From: Polaromonas sp.
GTDB taxonomy: Bacteria > Pseudomonadota > Gammaproteobacteria > Burkholderiales > Burkholderiaceae_C
Reading direction: 5' to 3'
NCBI RefSeq assembly: GCF_012927485.1
Contig: NZ_JABBPC010000009.1
Span: 186,001-250,000 of the forward strand
Length of the DNA stretch: 64,000 nucleotides
Below are positions 56,370 to 64,000 of the stretch, one piece after another. The first letter of the stretch is position 1, and each line of letters opens with the position of its first letter. The notes under the pieces are model-generated. The model made no database searches, was not told where the DNA came from, and worked only from the letters and a program-made list of their open reading frames with translations. Made by a program: the position numbers and the translations under genes.

Positions 56370-57581
56370 TTAGCCAGTTAGCGCTTGGCCGAGACGGGCT
56401 ATCCCTTCCCTAATCTTGTCCACATCGGCCGTCGCAAAGCTCAGCCTCAGCGTCGAGAAATCAGGATTCGAGGCATAAAACGGCGCGCCGGGAACAAACG
56501 CCACCCCTTTTTCAATGGCGCGTTTGGCGAATTCGCCGGCATCCGTGAGACCGCCTTGGTCCCCCGTCAACCGGGCCCAAAAGAACAGTCCACCGCCTGG
56601 CGGCTCAAACGCTATCGACTCCCCTAGTTCACGCTTCAACGCGTTGCCCATGGCCGCAGCGCGTTCGGCGTACATCCTGCGTACATGAGCCAACGTAGCC
56701 GGCATGCGACCAGCTTTCAGGTATTGGGCCGCCGTGGCTTGGGCAAAGGTGCTGGTGTGGGCGTCACTGAACTGCTTGCACATGGTGGCTTTAGCCAGTA
56801 GCTCTGGATGGCCAATCATCCACCCCACCCGGAGCCCGGGCGACAGCACCTTGCTGAGCGAGCCGCAATACGCCAGCAACTTGCGGCTCCCTGGCACGCT
56901 GTCGCTCAGAGCCAGCAATGACGGTGGTGGCGCCGCGCCAAAATACAGATCGCCATAAGGATCGTCTTCCACAATGAGCGTGTTGTATTTGACCGCCAGT
57001 TCCAGCACTTTTTTTCGGCGCTCCAGGCTCAGCAGGGCTCCACTCGGGTTACCAAAAGTCGGAATCAAATAAACAAATTTAGGCCGATGCTCGACAATCA
57101 GGTCTTCCAGTACATCAGTTTTAACGCCGTGAGCGTCAATAGGCGCACTGATGAGTTCTGCCCCATACAGCCGGAAGCACTGAATAGTGGCGAGAAAAGT
57201 CGGGCCTTCCACAATCACCTTGTCACCAGGCGAAATCATGGTTTTGCCGAGCAGGTCCAGCGCCTGCTGGCTGCCGGTGGTCACAATTAGTTCACCGGCT
57301 GCTACGGTGGCGCCCTTGGTTGCCATGAAGGCGGCAAGTTGCTCACGCAGCGGGTTATAGCCTTCAGTGGCGCCATATTGCAGCGCCGCGCCGGGCTCCT
57401 CTCGCAGGGCGGCGTTGACGGCTTCACGAATGCCATCGACATCAAACATGGCGGGGTCAGGAAAACCGCCCGCGAAACTAATGATCCCGGGCTTGCCCAG
57501 CAGTTTAAAAAGCTCCCGAATGGCAGAGGTTTCCACGTTATTAAGGCGAGCGGCAAAGTGCAATGCTGTAGGCAGTGGCAT
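56370..57581 (-). CDS. PLP-dependent class I/II aminotransferase
   Basis: 403 aa fold-type I aminotransferase. It begins FAARLNNVETSAIRELFKLLGKPGIISFAGGFPDPAMF, like 2-aminoadipate/aromatic aminotransferases and MocR-type enzymes without their DNA-binding domain. Motifs are YLIPTFGNPSG, IVEDDPYGDLYF and the PLP Lys in YCGSLSKVLSPGLRVGW, with the Arg in STLRLSFA. The substrate is not fixed by the sequence. The start codon is 14 nt from the divergent nth start, and no clear SD is seen. Confidence 0.9.
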   Translation of the reverse strand: MPLPTALHFAARLNNVETSAIRELFKLLGKPGIISFAGGFPDPAMFDVDGIREAVNAALREEPGAALQYGATEGYNPLREQLAAFMATKGATVAAGELIVTTGSQQALDLLGKTMISPGDKVIVEGPTFLATIQCFRLYGAELISAPIDAHGVKTDVLEDLIVEHRPKFVYLIPTFGNPSGALLSLERRKKVLELAVKYNTLIVEDDPYGDLYFGAAPPPSLLALSDSVPGSRKLLAYCGSLSKVLSPGLRVGWMIGHPELLAKATMCKQFSDAHTSTFAQATAAQYLKAGRMPATLAHVRRMYAERAAAMGNALKRELGESIAFEPPGGGLFFWARLTGDQGGLTDAGEFAKRAIEKGVAFVPGAPFYASNPDFSTLRLSFATADVDKIREGIARLGQALTG

Positions 57582-57595
57582 GGGAGAATTGATCC

Positions 57596-58240
57596 ATGAA
57601 GAAGGAAACCATAGAGCTGTTTTTCGCCACCTTAAAAGCGGCCAACCCACAGCCCGTTACCGAGTTGGAGTATACGAGCGTGTTTGAATTATTGACCGCC
57701 GTGCTGCTCTCGGCGCAGGCCACGGACGTCAGCGTCAACAAGGCCACGCGCAAGCTATTCCCGGTGGCCAACACGCCGCAGGCCATCCTGGATCTGGGCC
57801 TGGACGGCCTGGAGGCGGCCATCAAAACCATCGGTCTCTACCACACCAAAGCCAAAAACCTCCTTGCAACCTGCGAGATACTGCTTGAAAAGCATGCTGG
57901 TCAGGTGCCGCGTACCCGTGAAGCGCTGGAAGCCCTGCCGGGCGTGGGGCGAAAAACGGCAAACGTCGTGCTCAATTCCGCGTTCGGTGAGGCCACCATG
58001 GCGGTCGATACACATATATTTCGCGTCGGTAACCGCACCGGACTGGCACCTGGCAGAACGCCTTTGGAGGTGGAGCTGAAGCTCATCCAACGCATTCCTT
58101 CCGAGTATCTGGTGGATGCGCACCACTGGCTGATATTGCTCGGGCGTTATGTCTGCATGGCTCGCAAGCCGCTGTGCTGGCAGTGCGCAGTGGCGACATG
58201 GTGCGACTTTAAGCCCAAGACCGAGAGGCCACCCGCCTGA
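57596..58240 (+). CDS. nth: Endonuclease III
   Basis: 214 aa DNA glycosylase/AP lyase removing oxidised pyrimidines. The helix-hairpin-helix is LEALPGVGRKTANVVLNSAFG with the catalytic Lys, and the catalytic Asp is in VDTHIFRVGNRTGL. The [4Fe-4S] cluster ligands follow the C-x6-C-x2-C-x5-C pattern (CMARKPLCWQCAVATWC). Length equals E. coli Nth (211 aa). GGGAGA lies 8 nt before the ATG. It is divergent from the aminotransferase gene. Confidence 0.96.
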   Translation: MKKETIELFFATLKAANPQPVTELEYTSVFELLTAVLLSAQATDVSVNKATRKLFPVANTPQAILDLGLDGLEAAIKTIGLYHTKAKNLLATCEILLEKHAGQVPRTREALEALPGVGRKTANVVLNSAFGEATMAVDTHIFRVGNRTGLAPGRTPLEVELKLIQRIPSEYLVDAHHWLILLGRYVCMARKPLCWQCAVATWCDFKPKTERPPA

Positions 58241-58650
58241 TGCAAATGCGCTTATTGTCAGGTGTGGGATAGCTTTAAAGAGAGCCTTTCCTTCGCCTCA
58301 CAGGCCCGGCTGGTTACTATTTTTTTGATAACTAGCGGCGTGCGCATTTATTACCACCAGTTTATTTTAGGTAACCATTTTGCCCAAAAATAATTTCAAA
58401 AATCACTGCCGTTGGCTTAGACGATGCACTAATGAATGTAGCTCTACTTTTCCCGTATCGAAAACTGACTCGGCCTTTCAGACTTCTCAAAATAAGTCCG
58501 GTCAGCTATCTTTTCTGCAGCTTTCAAAGCATTGCGAAGACTCGCCAACGATTGCTCGCCGCAGGCTTGATGCATATCAAGAAAGTCGGCGTGCGATGGC
58601 CGCAACATAATGAGCGATTAACCACCACTAAACCTCGAAGCGAAATAACT
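58241..58650. other. Intergenic region upstream of uspA
   Basis: About 410 bases between nth and the UspA gene. The coding frame of uspA is open back to 58432, but no homology or SD supports an earlier start. The region holds the FNR-type site at 58567-58580 and a CATAAT -10 candidate at 58606-58611. The rest is AT-richer than its neighbours. Confidence 0.5.
58567..58580 (+). promoter_or_regulatory. FNR/Anr-type binding site in the uspA promoter
   Basis: TTGATGCATATCAA, a perfect match to the TTGAT-N4-ATCAA consensus. With the -10 candidate CATAAT at 58606-58611, the site would centre roughly 41-44 nt before transcription start, the position of a class II FNR-activated promoter. The next gene, starting at 58651, is uspA. 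Binding is inferred. Confidence 0.75.
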
Positions 58651-59091
58651 ATGTTCAAGCACATCCTCCTGGCCACCGATGGCTCCCCCTCGTCCGAACA
58701 CGCGGCGCAATTGGCGATCAACCTGGCGCGCACCCATGGCGCAAAACTTACCGCGCTGTACGTGGTGGACCCCTATCCCTATCTGGGCATTGGCGAGGCC
58801 AACCCATTAGGCTTCCAAGCCTATATGTCGGCGGCCCACGAGTACGCGGCGCAGGCCCACGCCAAGGTGGTCGTGTTGTCCGGCCAGGGCGGAGCACCGG
58901 TGGACCTGCAGGCACGCATGGCGGAAAACGTGACCGCGTCGACCGGCATCGTGCAGATGGCCAAAGATGAAGGCGCAGACCTTATCGTGGTGGGCTCGCA
59001 CGGTCGCACTGGCATGGCCCGACTCATGATGGGCAGCGTGGCGGCCAAAGTGGTCGCCGAATCGCCAGTGCCCGTGCTGGTGGCGCGCTGA
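58651..59091 (+). CDS. Universal stress protein (UspA family)
   Basis: 146 aa single Usp domain. It starts MFKHILLATDGSPSSEHA and ends with the nucleotide-binding signature VVGSHGRTGMARLMMGSVAAKVVAESPVPVLVAR, in the G-2x-G-9x-G-S form of ATP-binding Usp proteins. It is probably induced under low oxygen from the FNR-type site 70 nt upstream. It stands first of a set with a metallophosphoesterase and a kinase-Usp fusion. Start chosen at the family start; the frame continues upstream without support. Confidence 0.9.
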   Translation: MFKHILLATDGSPSSEHAAQLAINLARTHGAKLTALYVVDPYPYLGIGEANPLGFQAYMSAAHEYAAQAHAKVVVLSGQGGAPVDLQARMAENVTASTGIVQMAKDEGADLIVVGSHGRTGMARLMMGSVAAKVVAESPVPVLVAR

Positions 59092-59363
59092 AGATCAATG
59101 GGCCGGCTAAGCTGAGCGCGCGCTCGCCCGCACCGCGCAAGCTGCGGCTGCGCCGGCTGCAGTGCTTACTTGGTTCATGGCTGCATTTCTTTTGCATCAG
59201 ACTTGCCAGCCGGTACAAAGCATAACGGAGAGATCAACGACCGGCGGATAAGCGGCTGTCGTGGTCGATGGACGGGCGGCATGGCGATACTATAGGCAAT
59301 GGCGACGGCGTTAGCTTGGAAGCAGCGTACAAGTCCAAACTGAATCCCCTGTTAAGCCGCATC

Positions 59364-60116
59364 ATGAAAACTGCCTTACTGTCCGACATTCACGCCAACC
59401 CGCGCGCGCTGGAGGCCTGCCTCGCACACGCGGAAACTTGTGGAGCGGACCGTTTCGCCGTGCTGGGTGACTCGGTCGGCTATGGGGCTCAACCGGTTGA
59501 AGTGATAAGACGTCTGCGCAAGCTGGTGCGAGCGGGGGCCATCGTTCTGAAAGGCAACCACGACGAGCTGGCCGTTACGCCGCCCGAGCATGCGCGTACT
59601 TTGGACGAGGGTGGCGCTGACTGGACTCATCGGCAGCTCGACGCGGCGGACCTGAGCTTTCTGGACACTTTGCCAATGTCCGCAATCGACGGTGCAGTCT
59701 ATCTGGTTCATGCCAGCGCCGATGCGCCGCACCGCTGGTACTACGTGGACAACGAGCATCGCGCTGCGGCCAGTCTGAACACCGCCTGCGAGCATCCCGG
59801 CGTCCGCTATGTCTTCGGCGGCCATGTTCACGAGCAGAGTCTTTATTTCCACGGTGCGGGCCACGGTCTCATGCGATTCCAGCCGGTGCCAGGCGTGCCG
59901 ATTCCGGTACCGCCGCACCGCCGCTGGATCGCGACCGTAGGCTCAGTTGGACAACCGCGCGACGGCAATCCCGATGCCATGTACGCGATATTTAACGCGG
60001 CCCGTGCCGAGCTCACATTTCACCGGGTCGCCTATGACCACATGGCCGCTGCGGACGACATTCGCGCAGCGGGATTACCCGAATTTTTTGCACAGCGGCT
60101 GGAGCTTGGACTGTGA
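59364..60116 (+). CDS. Calcineurin-like metallophosphoesterase
   Basis: 250 aa. All five metal-binding blocks are visible: SDIHAN (residues 7-12), LGDSVGYG, KGNHDELA, YLVHASADAP and FGGHVHEQS. The family includes protein phosphatases and YfcE-like phosphodiesterases. The C-terminal VGSVGQPRDGNPDA is typical of the group. It ends in a GTGA overlap with the kinase gene, so kinase and phosphatase are made together; the natural inference is that it reverses the kinase's action. A 272-nt gap with no clear promoter precedes it. Confidence 0.88.
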   Translation: MKTALLSDIHANPRALEACLAHAETCGADRFAVLGDSVGYGAQPVEVIRRLRKLVRAGAIVLKGNHDELAVTPPEHARTLDEGGADWTHRQLDAADLSFLDTLPMSAIDGAVYLVHASADAPHRWYYVDNEHRAAASLNTACEHPGVRYVFGGHVHEQSLYFHGAGHGLMRFQPVPGVPIPVPPHRRWIATVGSVGQPRDGNPDAMYAIFNAARAELTFHRVAYDHMAAADDIRAAGLPEFFAQRLELGL

Positions 60117-61543
60117 AACTGCTAGAGCCCGGGATGGTGATCGATGGTTTTCGGGTCGGTGACTGCCTGCATGCTGGCGGCATGGCGCACATCTATCAAG
60201 TCAGCTTTGCCGACGCGTCGCGGCGCGAACCTTTTCCGATGGTGATGAAGGTGCCGCGCATGACCGCGGGCGACGGGGCCGAGAACATAGTCGGATTTGA
60301 AGTGGAACTTCAAATCCTGTCCGTGCTGACGGGCACGCACGTGCCGCGCCTGGTTGCTTCCGGCGATCTGGAGAAGCTACCCTACTTGGTCATGGAATAC
60401 GTGCAAGGGCGCACGTTGCAACAATGCCTTGACGAGGCAGACAAACCCGTGCCTCCCGCGGAGATCGCCCAGCTTGGGGCGGCCGTAGCGCAAGCCGTGC
60501 ACAGCCTGCACTTGCAAAACGTTTGCCACCTGGACCTCAAACCGGCCAATGTGCTTATTCGGCCAGACGGCAGTGCGGTCCTGCTGGACTTCGGCTTGTC
60601 GTGTCATGCCCACTATCCGGACCTGCTGGCGGAGGAACTCCGCCCGGCCGTTGGTTCACCCACCTGGATGTCACCGGAGCAGGTGGTGGGCGTGCGCGGC
60701 GACCCCCGCAGCGATCTCTTCGCCATCGGCGTCATACTCTACGAACTCGCAACGCGCGAGCTGCCTTTCGGAAATCCAGGGACGACAGGCGGGCTGCGTC
60801 AGCGCCTGTGGATGGACCCGGTACCGCCGCGTAAATGGCGGCCGGACTTGCCCGAATGGCTGCAGGAGGTGATTCTGCGCTGCCTGGAGAACGAAGCCGC
60901 AAAGCGCTATTTGTCCGCTGCTCATTTAGCCTTCGACCTGTCCCATCCGGAGCAGATGCAGGTGACTGATCTCGGGCGCCGCACCCATTCCACCGGTTTT
61001 TGGGCTCACAGCAAACGCTGGTTACGCGCGGCAGGCCTGCACTACCAGCCAAGTGCCATGCCGTCGCGGCAGATCGATGAAGCACCCATCATCATGGTAG
61101 CGGTACCGAACCACGATGTGAGTGACGTCACGCTGTATTCTTTGCGGGCTGCGGTGGCGCGTGTGTTAGGAAGCAGCCCTGGCGCACGGCTGGCTTGTGT
61201 GACGGTCATCAGCCCCAGCGAAACGCCGGGCCACAACACCTCGTCCAGCGAAACGACCGTTCATCGGCGCTACCTTGGCATGCTGCGCCAATGGGCGCAG
61301 CCGCTCGACATGGGTCGCCAGACAATCGCCTTCCACATACTTGAATCGGGCGACGTGGCAAAGGCCCTGCTTCGATACGCCGAAGGCAATCAGGTGAGCA
61401 TCATTGTGATGGGCGCCGCCACACACGGACTGCAGCTGCAGCGCTTGCTGGCAACCGTACCCATCAAAGTCGCGATGGAGGCGCCATGCACGGTCATCCT
61501 TGTCAAGCAAGCGCTGCCTTTTGACCACCTCGCAAGGGCGTAA
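60113..61543 (+). CDS. Ser/Thr protein kinase with C-terminal Usp domain
   Basis: 476 aa. Kinase domain (about residues 12-275): glycine loop HAGGMAHIYQV, ATP-anchoring Lys46 in VMKVP, Glu in FEVELQIL, catalytic HLDLKPAN (Asp141; Leu replaces the usual Arg, a non-RD kinase), DFG at 159-161, GSPTWMSPEQ activation segment end. There is no membrane segment. Residues about 325-472 form a Usp domain whose GATHG...signature lacks the final Gly-Ser, suggesting it does not bind ATP. The start is GTG, overlapping the phosphoesterase stop by 4 nt; ATG at codon 8 is an alternative. Confidence 0.92.
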   Translation: MKLLEPGMVIDGFRVGDCLHAGGMAHIYQVSFADASRREPFPMVMKVPRMTAGDGAENIVGFEVELQILSVLTGTHVPRLVASGDLEKLPYLVMEYVQGRTLQQCLDEADKPVPPAEIAQLGAAVAQAVHSLHLQNVCHLDLKPANVLIRPDGSAVLLDFGLSCHAHYPDLLAEELRPAVGSPTWMSPEQVVGVRGDPRSDLFAIGVILYELATRELPFGNPGTTGGLRQRLWMDPVPPRKWRPDLPEWLQEVILRCLENEAAKRYLSAAHLAFDLSHPEQMQVTDLGRRTHSTGFWAHSKRWLRAAGLHYQPSAMPSRQIDEAPIIMVAVPNHDVSDVTLYSLRAAVARVLGSSPGARLACVTVISPSETPGHNTSSSETTVHRRYLGMLRQWAQPLDMGRQTIAFHILESGDVAKALLRYAEGNQVSIIVMGAATHGLQLQRLLATVPIKVAMEAPCTVILVKQALPFDHLARA

Positions 61544-61636
61544 GTTGTGAAGGCGGCGTGCACCGGCTCGATGGCCATTCGCCCACGCAGCTTTCTTTTT
61601 TAAATTGCTTATCGCTGTTAAAAAATAGTGTCTTGC

Positions 61637-62191
61637 TCACCCGGCCAATAGTCGATGCACTAAATCGGCTGCCGTTGATGCCCGGTACTTCCGCATCAGG
61701 CGAGCGCGATAAATTTCGACGGTGCGGTGACTAATGACAAGGGCCCGTCCAATTTCCTTGGACGTCAGCCCTTTCATCAGGTGGGCAGCGACCTCGCGCT
61801 CTCTCGCGGTCAGCGCTACGGTGACCGGACGCCGCGCGCTCAGGTCTTCAAAAGTCCAGATACCGGCTTCATGGGGCGCGCTGCGATTCAATGCCCGACC
61901 TGTCACATGACACCAGAAGGTCGCGTTCTTGTTACGTCCATCGACACGTTTCATAATGCGGTCGTCGGAATACATACCGGTCTCATTCAGTATGGGAATC
62001 ATGCGGGCACCGATGCGCTCGTACTCTTCCACGCTGGGATAGAGAATTAAAAAAGACTCCCCGGCAAGCTGTTCCCGGGTAGCGCCAAACATTTCACACA
62101 CATGCTGATTGCAATTAACAATCGAGCGGTTGCGGGACAACACCAGTCCCACCGGTGCCAGATCGAAAGCAAGCTGGTAATCCACGTTCAT
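61637..62191 (-). CDS. PAS-LuxR type transcriptional regulator
   Basis: 184 aa. A PAS domain (about residues 8-110) reads FDLAPVGLVLSRNRSIVNCNQHVCEMFG and GESFLILYPS. A GerE/LuxR HTH follows (about residues 125-184): LTAREREVAAHLMKGLTSKEIGRALVISHRTVEIYRARLMRKY. There is no receiver domain, so the PAS domain itself is the sensor, possibly for a small ligand or redox. It is divergent from scoA over 89 nt and is likely its regulator. Confidence 0.9.
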   Translation of the reverse strand: MNVDYQLAFDLAPVGLVLSRNRSIVNCNQHVCEMFGATREQLAGESFLILYPSVEEYERIGARMIPILNETGMYSDDRIMKRVDGRNKNATFWCHVTGRALNRSAPHEAGIWTFEDLSARRPVTVALTAREREVAAHLMKGLTSKEIGRALVISHRTVEIYRARLMRKYRASTAADLVHRLLAG

Positions 62192-62212
62192 TGGGGCTAA
62201 CCTTTACGAAAA

Positions 62213-62234
62213 ACTACGTACGTTATTAGGTAGT
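62213..62234. promoter_or_regulatory. Candidate LuxR-type site between the PAS-LuxR gene and scoA
   Basis: ACTAC (62213-62217) and GTAGT (62230-62234) form an inverted repeat with a 12-nt spacer. ACGTACGT at 62216-62223 is itself a palindrome and contains CTACGTA on the plus strand, the reverse complement of TACGTAG, which I recall as the core of the FixJ site. Direct evidence of binding is lacking. Confidence 0.4.
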
Positions 62235-62280
62235 ATCGTTGTTGCCTGCGCAGAATTCCGAACCACATAAGGAGACTTTT

Positions 62281-62988
62281 TTGAACAAACTTTTTTCCTC
62301 CGCAGCGGAGGCCCTCAAGGGCATCGTCAAAGACGGCCAACTGCTGGCCGTAGGCGGCTTTGGCTTATGTGGCATTCCTGAGGCGCTGATCGATGCGCTG
62401 AGAGACAGCGGCGTGAAAAACCTCACTGTCATTTCCAACAACGCGGGTGTTGACGGTTTCGGTCTGGGCAAGCTGCTCGAAACGCGGCAGATCAAAAAGA
62501 TGATCTCCAGTTACGTCGGCGAGAACAAGGAGTTCGAGCGCCAGTACCTGGCCGGTGAACTGGAACTCGAATTTACGCCACAAGGCACGCTGGCCGAAAA
62601 ACTGCGCTCCGGAGGGGCGGGCATCCCGGCTTTTTTCACTAAAACTGGGGTCGGCACCCTGGTCGCCGAGGGCAAGGAACTGCGTGAGTTTGACGGGGAA
62701 ACCTATGTCATGGAGCGCTCGCTGATCCCAGAGATCTCGTTGGTCAAGGCGCACCGCGCCGACAAGTCGGGCAACCTGCAATTTCACCTCACAGCCCGTA
62801 ACTTCAACCCCGCTGCCGCGATGGCGGGCAAGATTTGCGTGGTGGAAGTCGAAGAAGTGGTGGAAACCGGTGCCATGGAGCCCGACCAGGTCCACCTCCC
62901 CGGCATTTACGTGCACCGCATCGTGCACAACCCCCACCCGGAAAAGCGCATCGAGAAACGAACAATCACAGAAAAGGCGGGGGTCTAA
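62281..62988 (+). CDS. scoA: 3-oxoacid CoA-transferase, subunit A
   Basis: 235 aa. Signatures: [22 protein letters not shown] (residues about 18-39), [38 protein letters not shown] and [24 protein letters not shown]. With subunit B it moves CoA from succinyl-CoA to acetoacetate or 3-oxoadipate. The start is TTG 62281, with AAGGAG 6 nt upstream; the frame opens further but unsupported. Divergent from a PAS-LuxR regulator, so likely controlled by it. Whether the substrate is acetoacetate (Sco) or 3-oxoadipate (PcaI) is not settled, but the sequence is closer to Sco. Confidence 0.92.
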   Translation: MNKLFSSAAEALKGIVKDGQLLAVGGFGLCGIPEALIDALRDSGVKNLTVISNNAGVDGFGLGKLLETRQIKKMISSYVGENKEFERQYLAGELELEFTPQGTLAEKLRSGGAGIPAFFTKTGVGTLVAEGKELREFDGETYVMERSLIPEISLVKAHRADKSGNLQFHLTARNFNPAAAMAGKICVVEVEEVVETGAMEPDQVHLPGIYVHRIVHNPHPEKRIEKRTITEKAGV

Positions 62989-62990
62989 AC

Positions 62991-63629
62991 ATGGCTTGGT
63001 CTCAAGATCAAATGGCGGCGCGTGCTGCCCAAGAACTCGAAGATGGTTTTTACGTGAACCTCGGCATCGGCATCCCCACGCTGGTGGCCAACTTTGTACC
63101 CGAAGACAAGGAAGTATGGCTACAGTCCGAAAACGGGATGCTGGGAATCGGCCCGTTCCCGACCGATGACAAAGTCGACGCCGACCTGATCAACGCTGGC
63201 AAACAAACCGTGACAACCATCAAGGGCTCGTCTATTTTTGGCAGCCATGACAGCTTTGCCATGATCCGCGGTGGAAAAGTCAACCTGTCGATTTTGGGCG
63301 CCATGCAGGTGAGCGAAAAAGGCGACTTGGCGAACTGGATGATCCCCGGCAAGATGGTCAAGGGAATGGGCGGGGCCATGGACCTCGTCGCGGGCGTAAA
63401 GCGCGTGATCATTCTGATGGAGCACGTCGCCAAAAAGAAAGACGGCACCGAAGACCTGAAAATCCTGCAACACTGCACCCTGCCCCTGACTGGGGTGGGC
63501 GTGGTGAACCGCATCATCACCGATCTCGCGGTAATGGATGTGACGCCCGAGGGTCTCAAGGTGGTCGAGTTGGCACCCGGCGTAACTTTGGAAACCTTGC
63601 AGGCCAAAACCGGTGTGAAGCTGATCTAA
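62991..63629 (+). CDS. scoB: 3-oxoacid CoA-transferase, subunit B
   Basis: 212 aa. The catalytic Glu47 lies in [15 protein letters not shown], preceded by [17 protein letters not shown]. Later blocks are [54 protein letters not shown]. It starts 2 nt after scoA and is probably translated with it. An alternative longer frame through scoA in another phase is rejected. A strong hairpin with T-run follows. Confidence 0.94.
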   Translation: MAWSQDQMAARAAQELEDGFYVNLGIGIPTLVANFVPEDKEVWLQSENGMLGIGPFPTDDKVDADLINAGKQTVTTIKGSSIFGSHDSFAMIRGGKVNLSILGAMQVSEKGDLANWMIPGKMVKGMGGAMDLVAGVKRVIILMEHVAKKKDGTEDLKILQHCTLPLTGVGVVNRIITDLAVMDVTPEGLKVVELAPGVTLETLQAKTGVKLI

Positions 63630-63658
63630 CGGCTGGCGGTCGCATAACCCGCGCAGCA

Positions 63659-63685
63659 AAAAGGCCCCGAGGGGCCTTTTGTTTT
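63659..63685. terminator. Bidirectional terminator between scoB and tRNA-Gly
   Basis: AAAAGGCCCC (63659-63668) pairs with GGGGCCTTTT (63671-63680), followed by GTTTT. The stem is bounded by A-runs on one side and T-runs on the other, so it can stop both the scoB transcript and the tRNA transcript converging on it. Confidence 0.88.
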
Positions 63686-63688
63686 GAC

Positions 63689-63762
63689 TGGAGCGGGTGA
63701 AGGGAATCGAACCCTCGTATGCAGCTTGGGAAGCTGCCGTTCTACCATTGAACTACACCCGC
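63689..63762 (-). tRNA. tRNA-Gly, anticodon CCC
   Basis: 74 nt with encoded CCA. The acceptor stem GCGGGTG pairs with CACCCGC and the discriminator is T. The D-arm (GTTCAATGGTAGAAC), anticodon stem GCAGC/GCTGC with loop TTCCCAA (anticodon CCC) and T-arm GAGGGTTCGATTCCCTT are complete. Decodes GGG. It reads leftwards, away from the gabD-type gene, with its 3' end just before the terminator. Confidence 0.96.
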
Positions 63763-63835
63763 GATTGCTTCGATTATAGAAGCTAAAAATGGCGGACTGC
63801 GGTGCCTGCGCCAGCGAGGGTGACGCATTTTCGGG

Positions 63836-64000
63836 TCATTTAAGAATGTCTCCAAGGCACAGGTACTTCAATTCGATGTACTCGTCCATACCGTGGTGCG
63901 AACCCTCGCGACCGAGGCCGGACTGCTTCACACCACCGAAGGGAACATGCTCAGTGGCAATCACCCCTACGTTGATACCGACCATGCCGTATTCGAGCGC
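63836..64000 (-). CDS. gabD: 3' end of an aldehyde dehydrogenase (succinate-semialdehyde dehydrogenase type)
   Basis: C-terminal 54 residues of a gene entering from the right edge. The sequence [34 protein letters not shown] and IELKYLCLG is the closing part of GabD-type NAD(P)-dependent succinate-semialdehyde dehydrogenases. The stop is TGA. The rest lies outside the window, so the substrate is an inference from the closest family. Confidence 0.85.
   Translation of the reverse strand, partial: ALEYGMVGINVGVIATEHVPFGGVKQSGLGREGSHHGMDEYIELKYLCLGDILK

Noticed and set aside
58432-58650. N-terminal extension of the UspA protein by 73 residues
   Set aside because: The Usp family begins at MFKHILLATDGS; the extension covers the FNR site and has no SD or homology.
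1-64000. CRISPR array, prophage, integron or toxin-antitoxin system
   Set aside because: No spaced direct repeats, integrases, phage structural genes or recognisable TA pairs were found; the only mobile trace is the IS30 relic.

Overview
The window is a stretch of ordinary chromosome from a betaproteobacterium, most likely Burkholderiales/Comamonadaceae (Polaromonas- or Rhodoferax-like). This rests on three things: the protein sequences, the gene order rlmE-ftsH-folP-glmM with yhbY divergent from rlmE, and a tandem glycine riboswitch ahead of gcvT-gcvH-gcvP. Coding density is high, and most neighbours are spaced or overlapped like operon partners. There is no prophage, CRISPR array, rRNA or intact insertion sequence; the only mobile trace is a decayed IS30-type transposase fragment near 54.7 kb.

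Layout. 0-1 kb: an OlsB-like acyltransferase overlapping the start of an unidentified gene. 1.6-3.9 kb: an arsenic island with arsC divergent from arsR-arsB over one compact operator/promoter. 4-5.4 kb: a GNAT acetyltransferase and a hydroxypyruvate isomerase-like protein. 5.8-15 kb: a complete MdtABC-type RND efflux operon with its own outer-membrane lipoprotein. 15-23 kb: housekeeping genes glmM, folP, ftsH, rlmE (minus strand) and yhbY, prlC (plus strand). 23-28 kb: a periplasmic glutaredoxin-like protein, rpiA, pyrD, a DnaQ-fold exonuclease and a CYTH-CHAD protein. 28.3-33.1 kb: the riboswitch-controlled glycine cleavage operon.

33.3-38.3 kb is the most distinctive part. On the minus strand, overlapping genes encode a ChrR-like double cupin, a TIGR03643 protein, a 55-residue DUF2256 zinc-ribbon-like protein, an FeS-type bacterial cryptochrome/(6-4)-photolyase, and a second photolyase-like protein whose FAD-binding domain comes first and whose alpha/beta domain appears to follow it (apparent circular permutation). 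A Cys-rich mini-protein, a DUF2237 protein and a TIGR02450 Trp-rich protein flank this block. I read it as a light/singlet-oxygen response and DNA-repair module.

38.6-54.5 kb: a glycine-zipper protein, a lipoprotein 5'-nucleotidase, a periplasmic FKBP, arfB, aroQ, aroC, a CBS-pair protein, a homocysteine synthase, an alpha/beta hydrolase, a thioredoxin-like protein, a UPF0761 membrane protein, DUF2069, an FAD-linked oxidase, a free-standing CZB protein, thyA-folA, DUF4337 and xthA. 54.9-58.2 kb: DUF3820, an SUI1/YciH protein, a double-FHA protein, an aminotransferase and nth.

58.5-63.6 kb is a second interesting block. A UspA protein has a perfect FNR/Anr-type site in its promoter region. 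Next come a metallophosphoesterase translationally coupled to a Ser/Thr kinase with a C-terminal Usp domain, then a PAS-LuxR regulator divergent from a 3-oxoacid CoA-transferase pair (scoA-scoB). The window ends with a shared terminator, a tRNA-Gly(CCC) and the 3' end of a gabD-type dehydrogenase.
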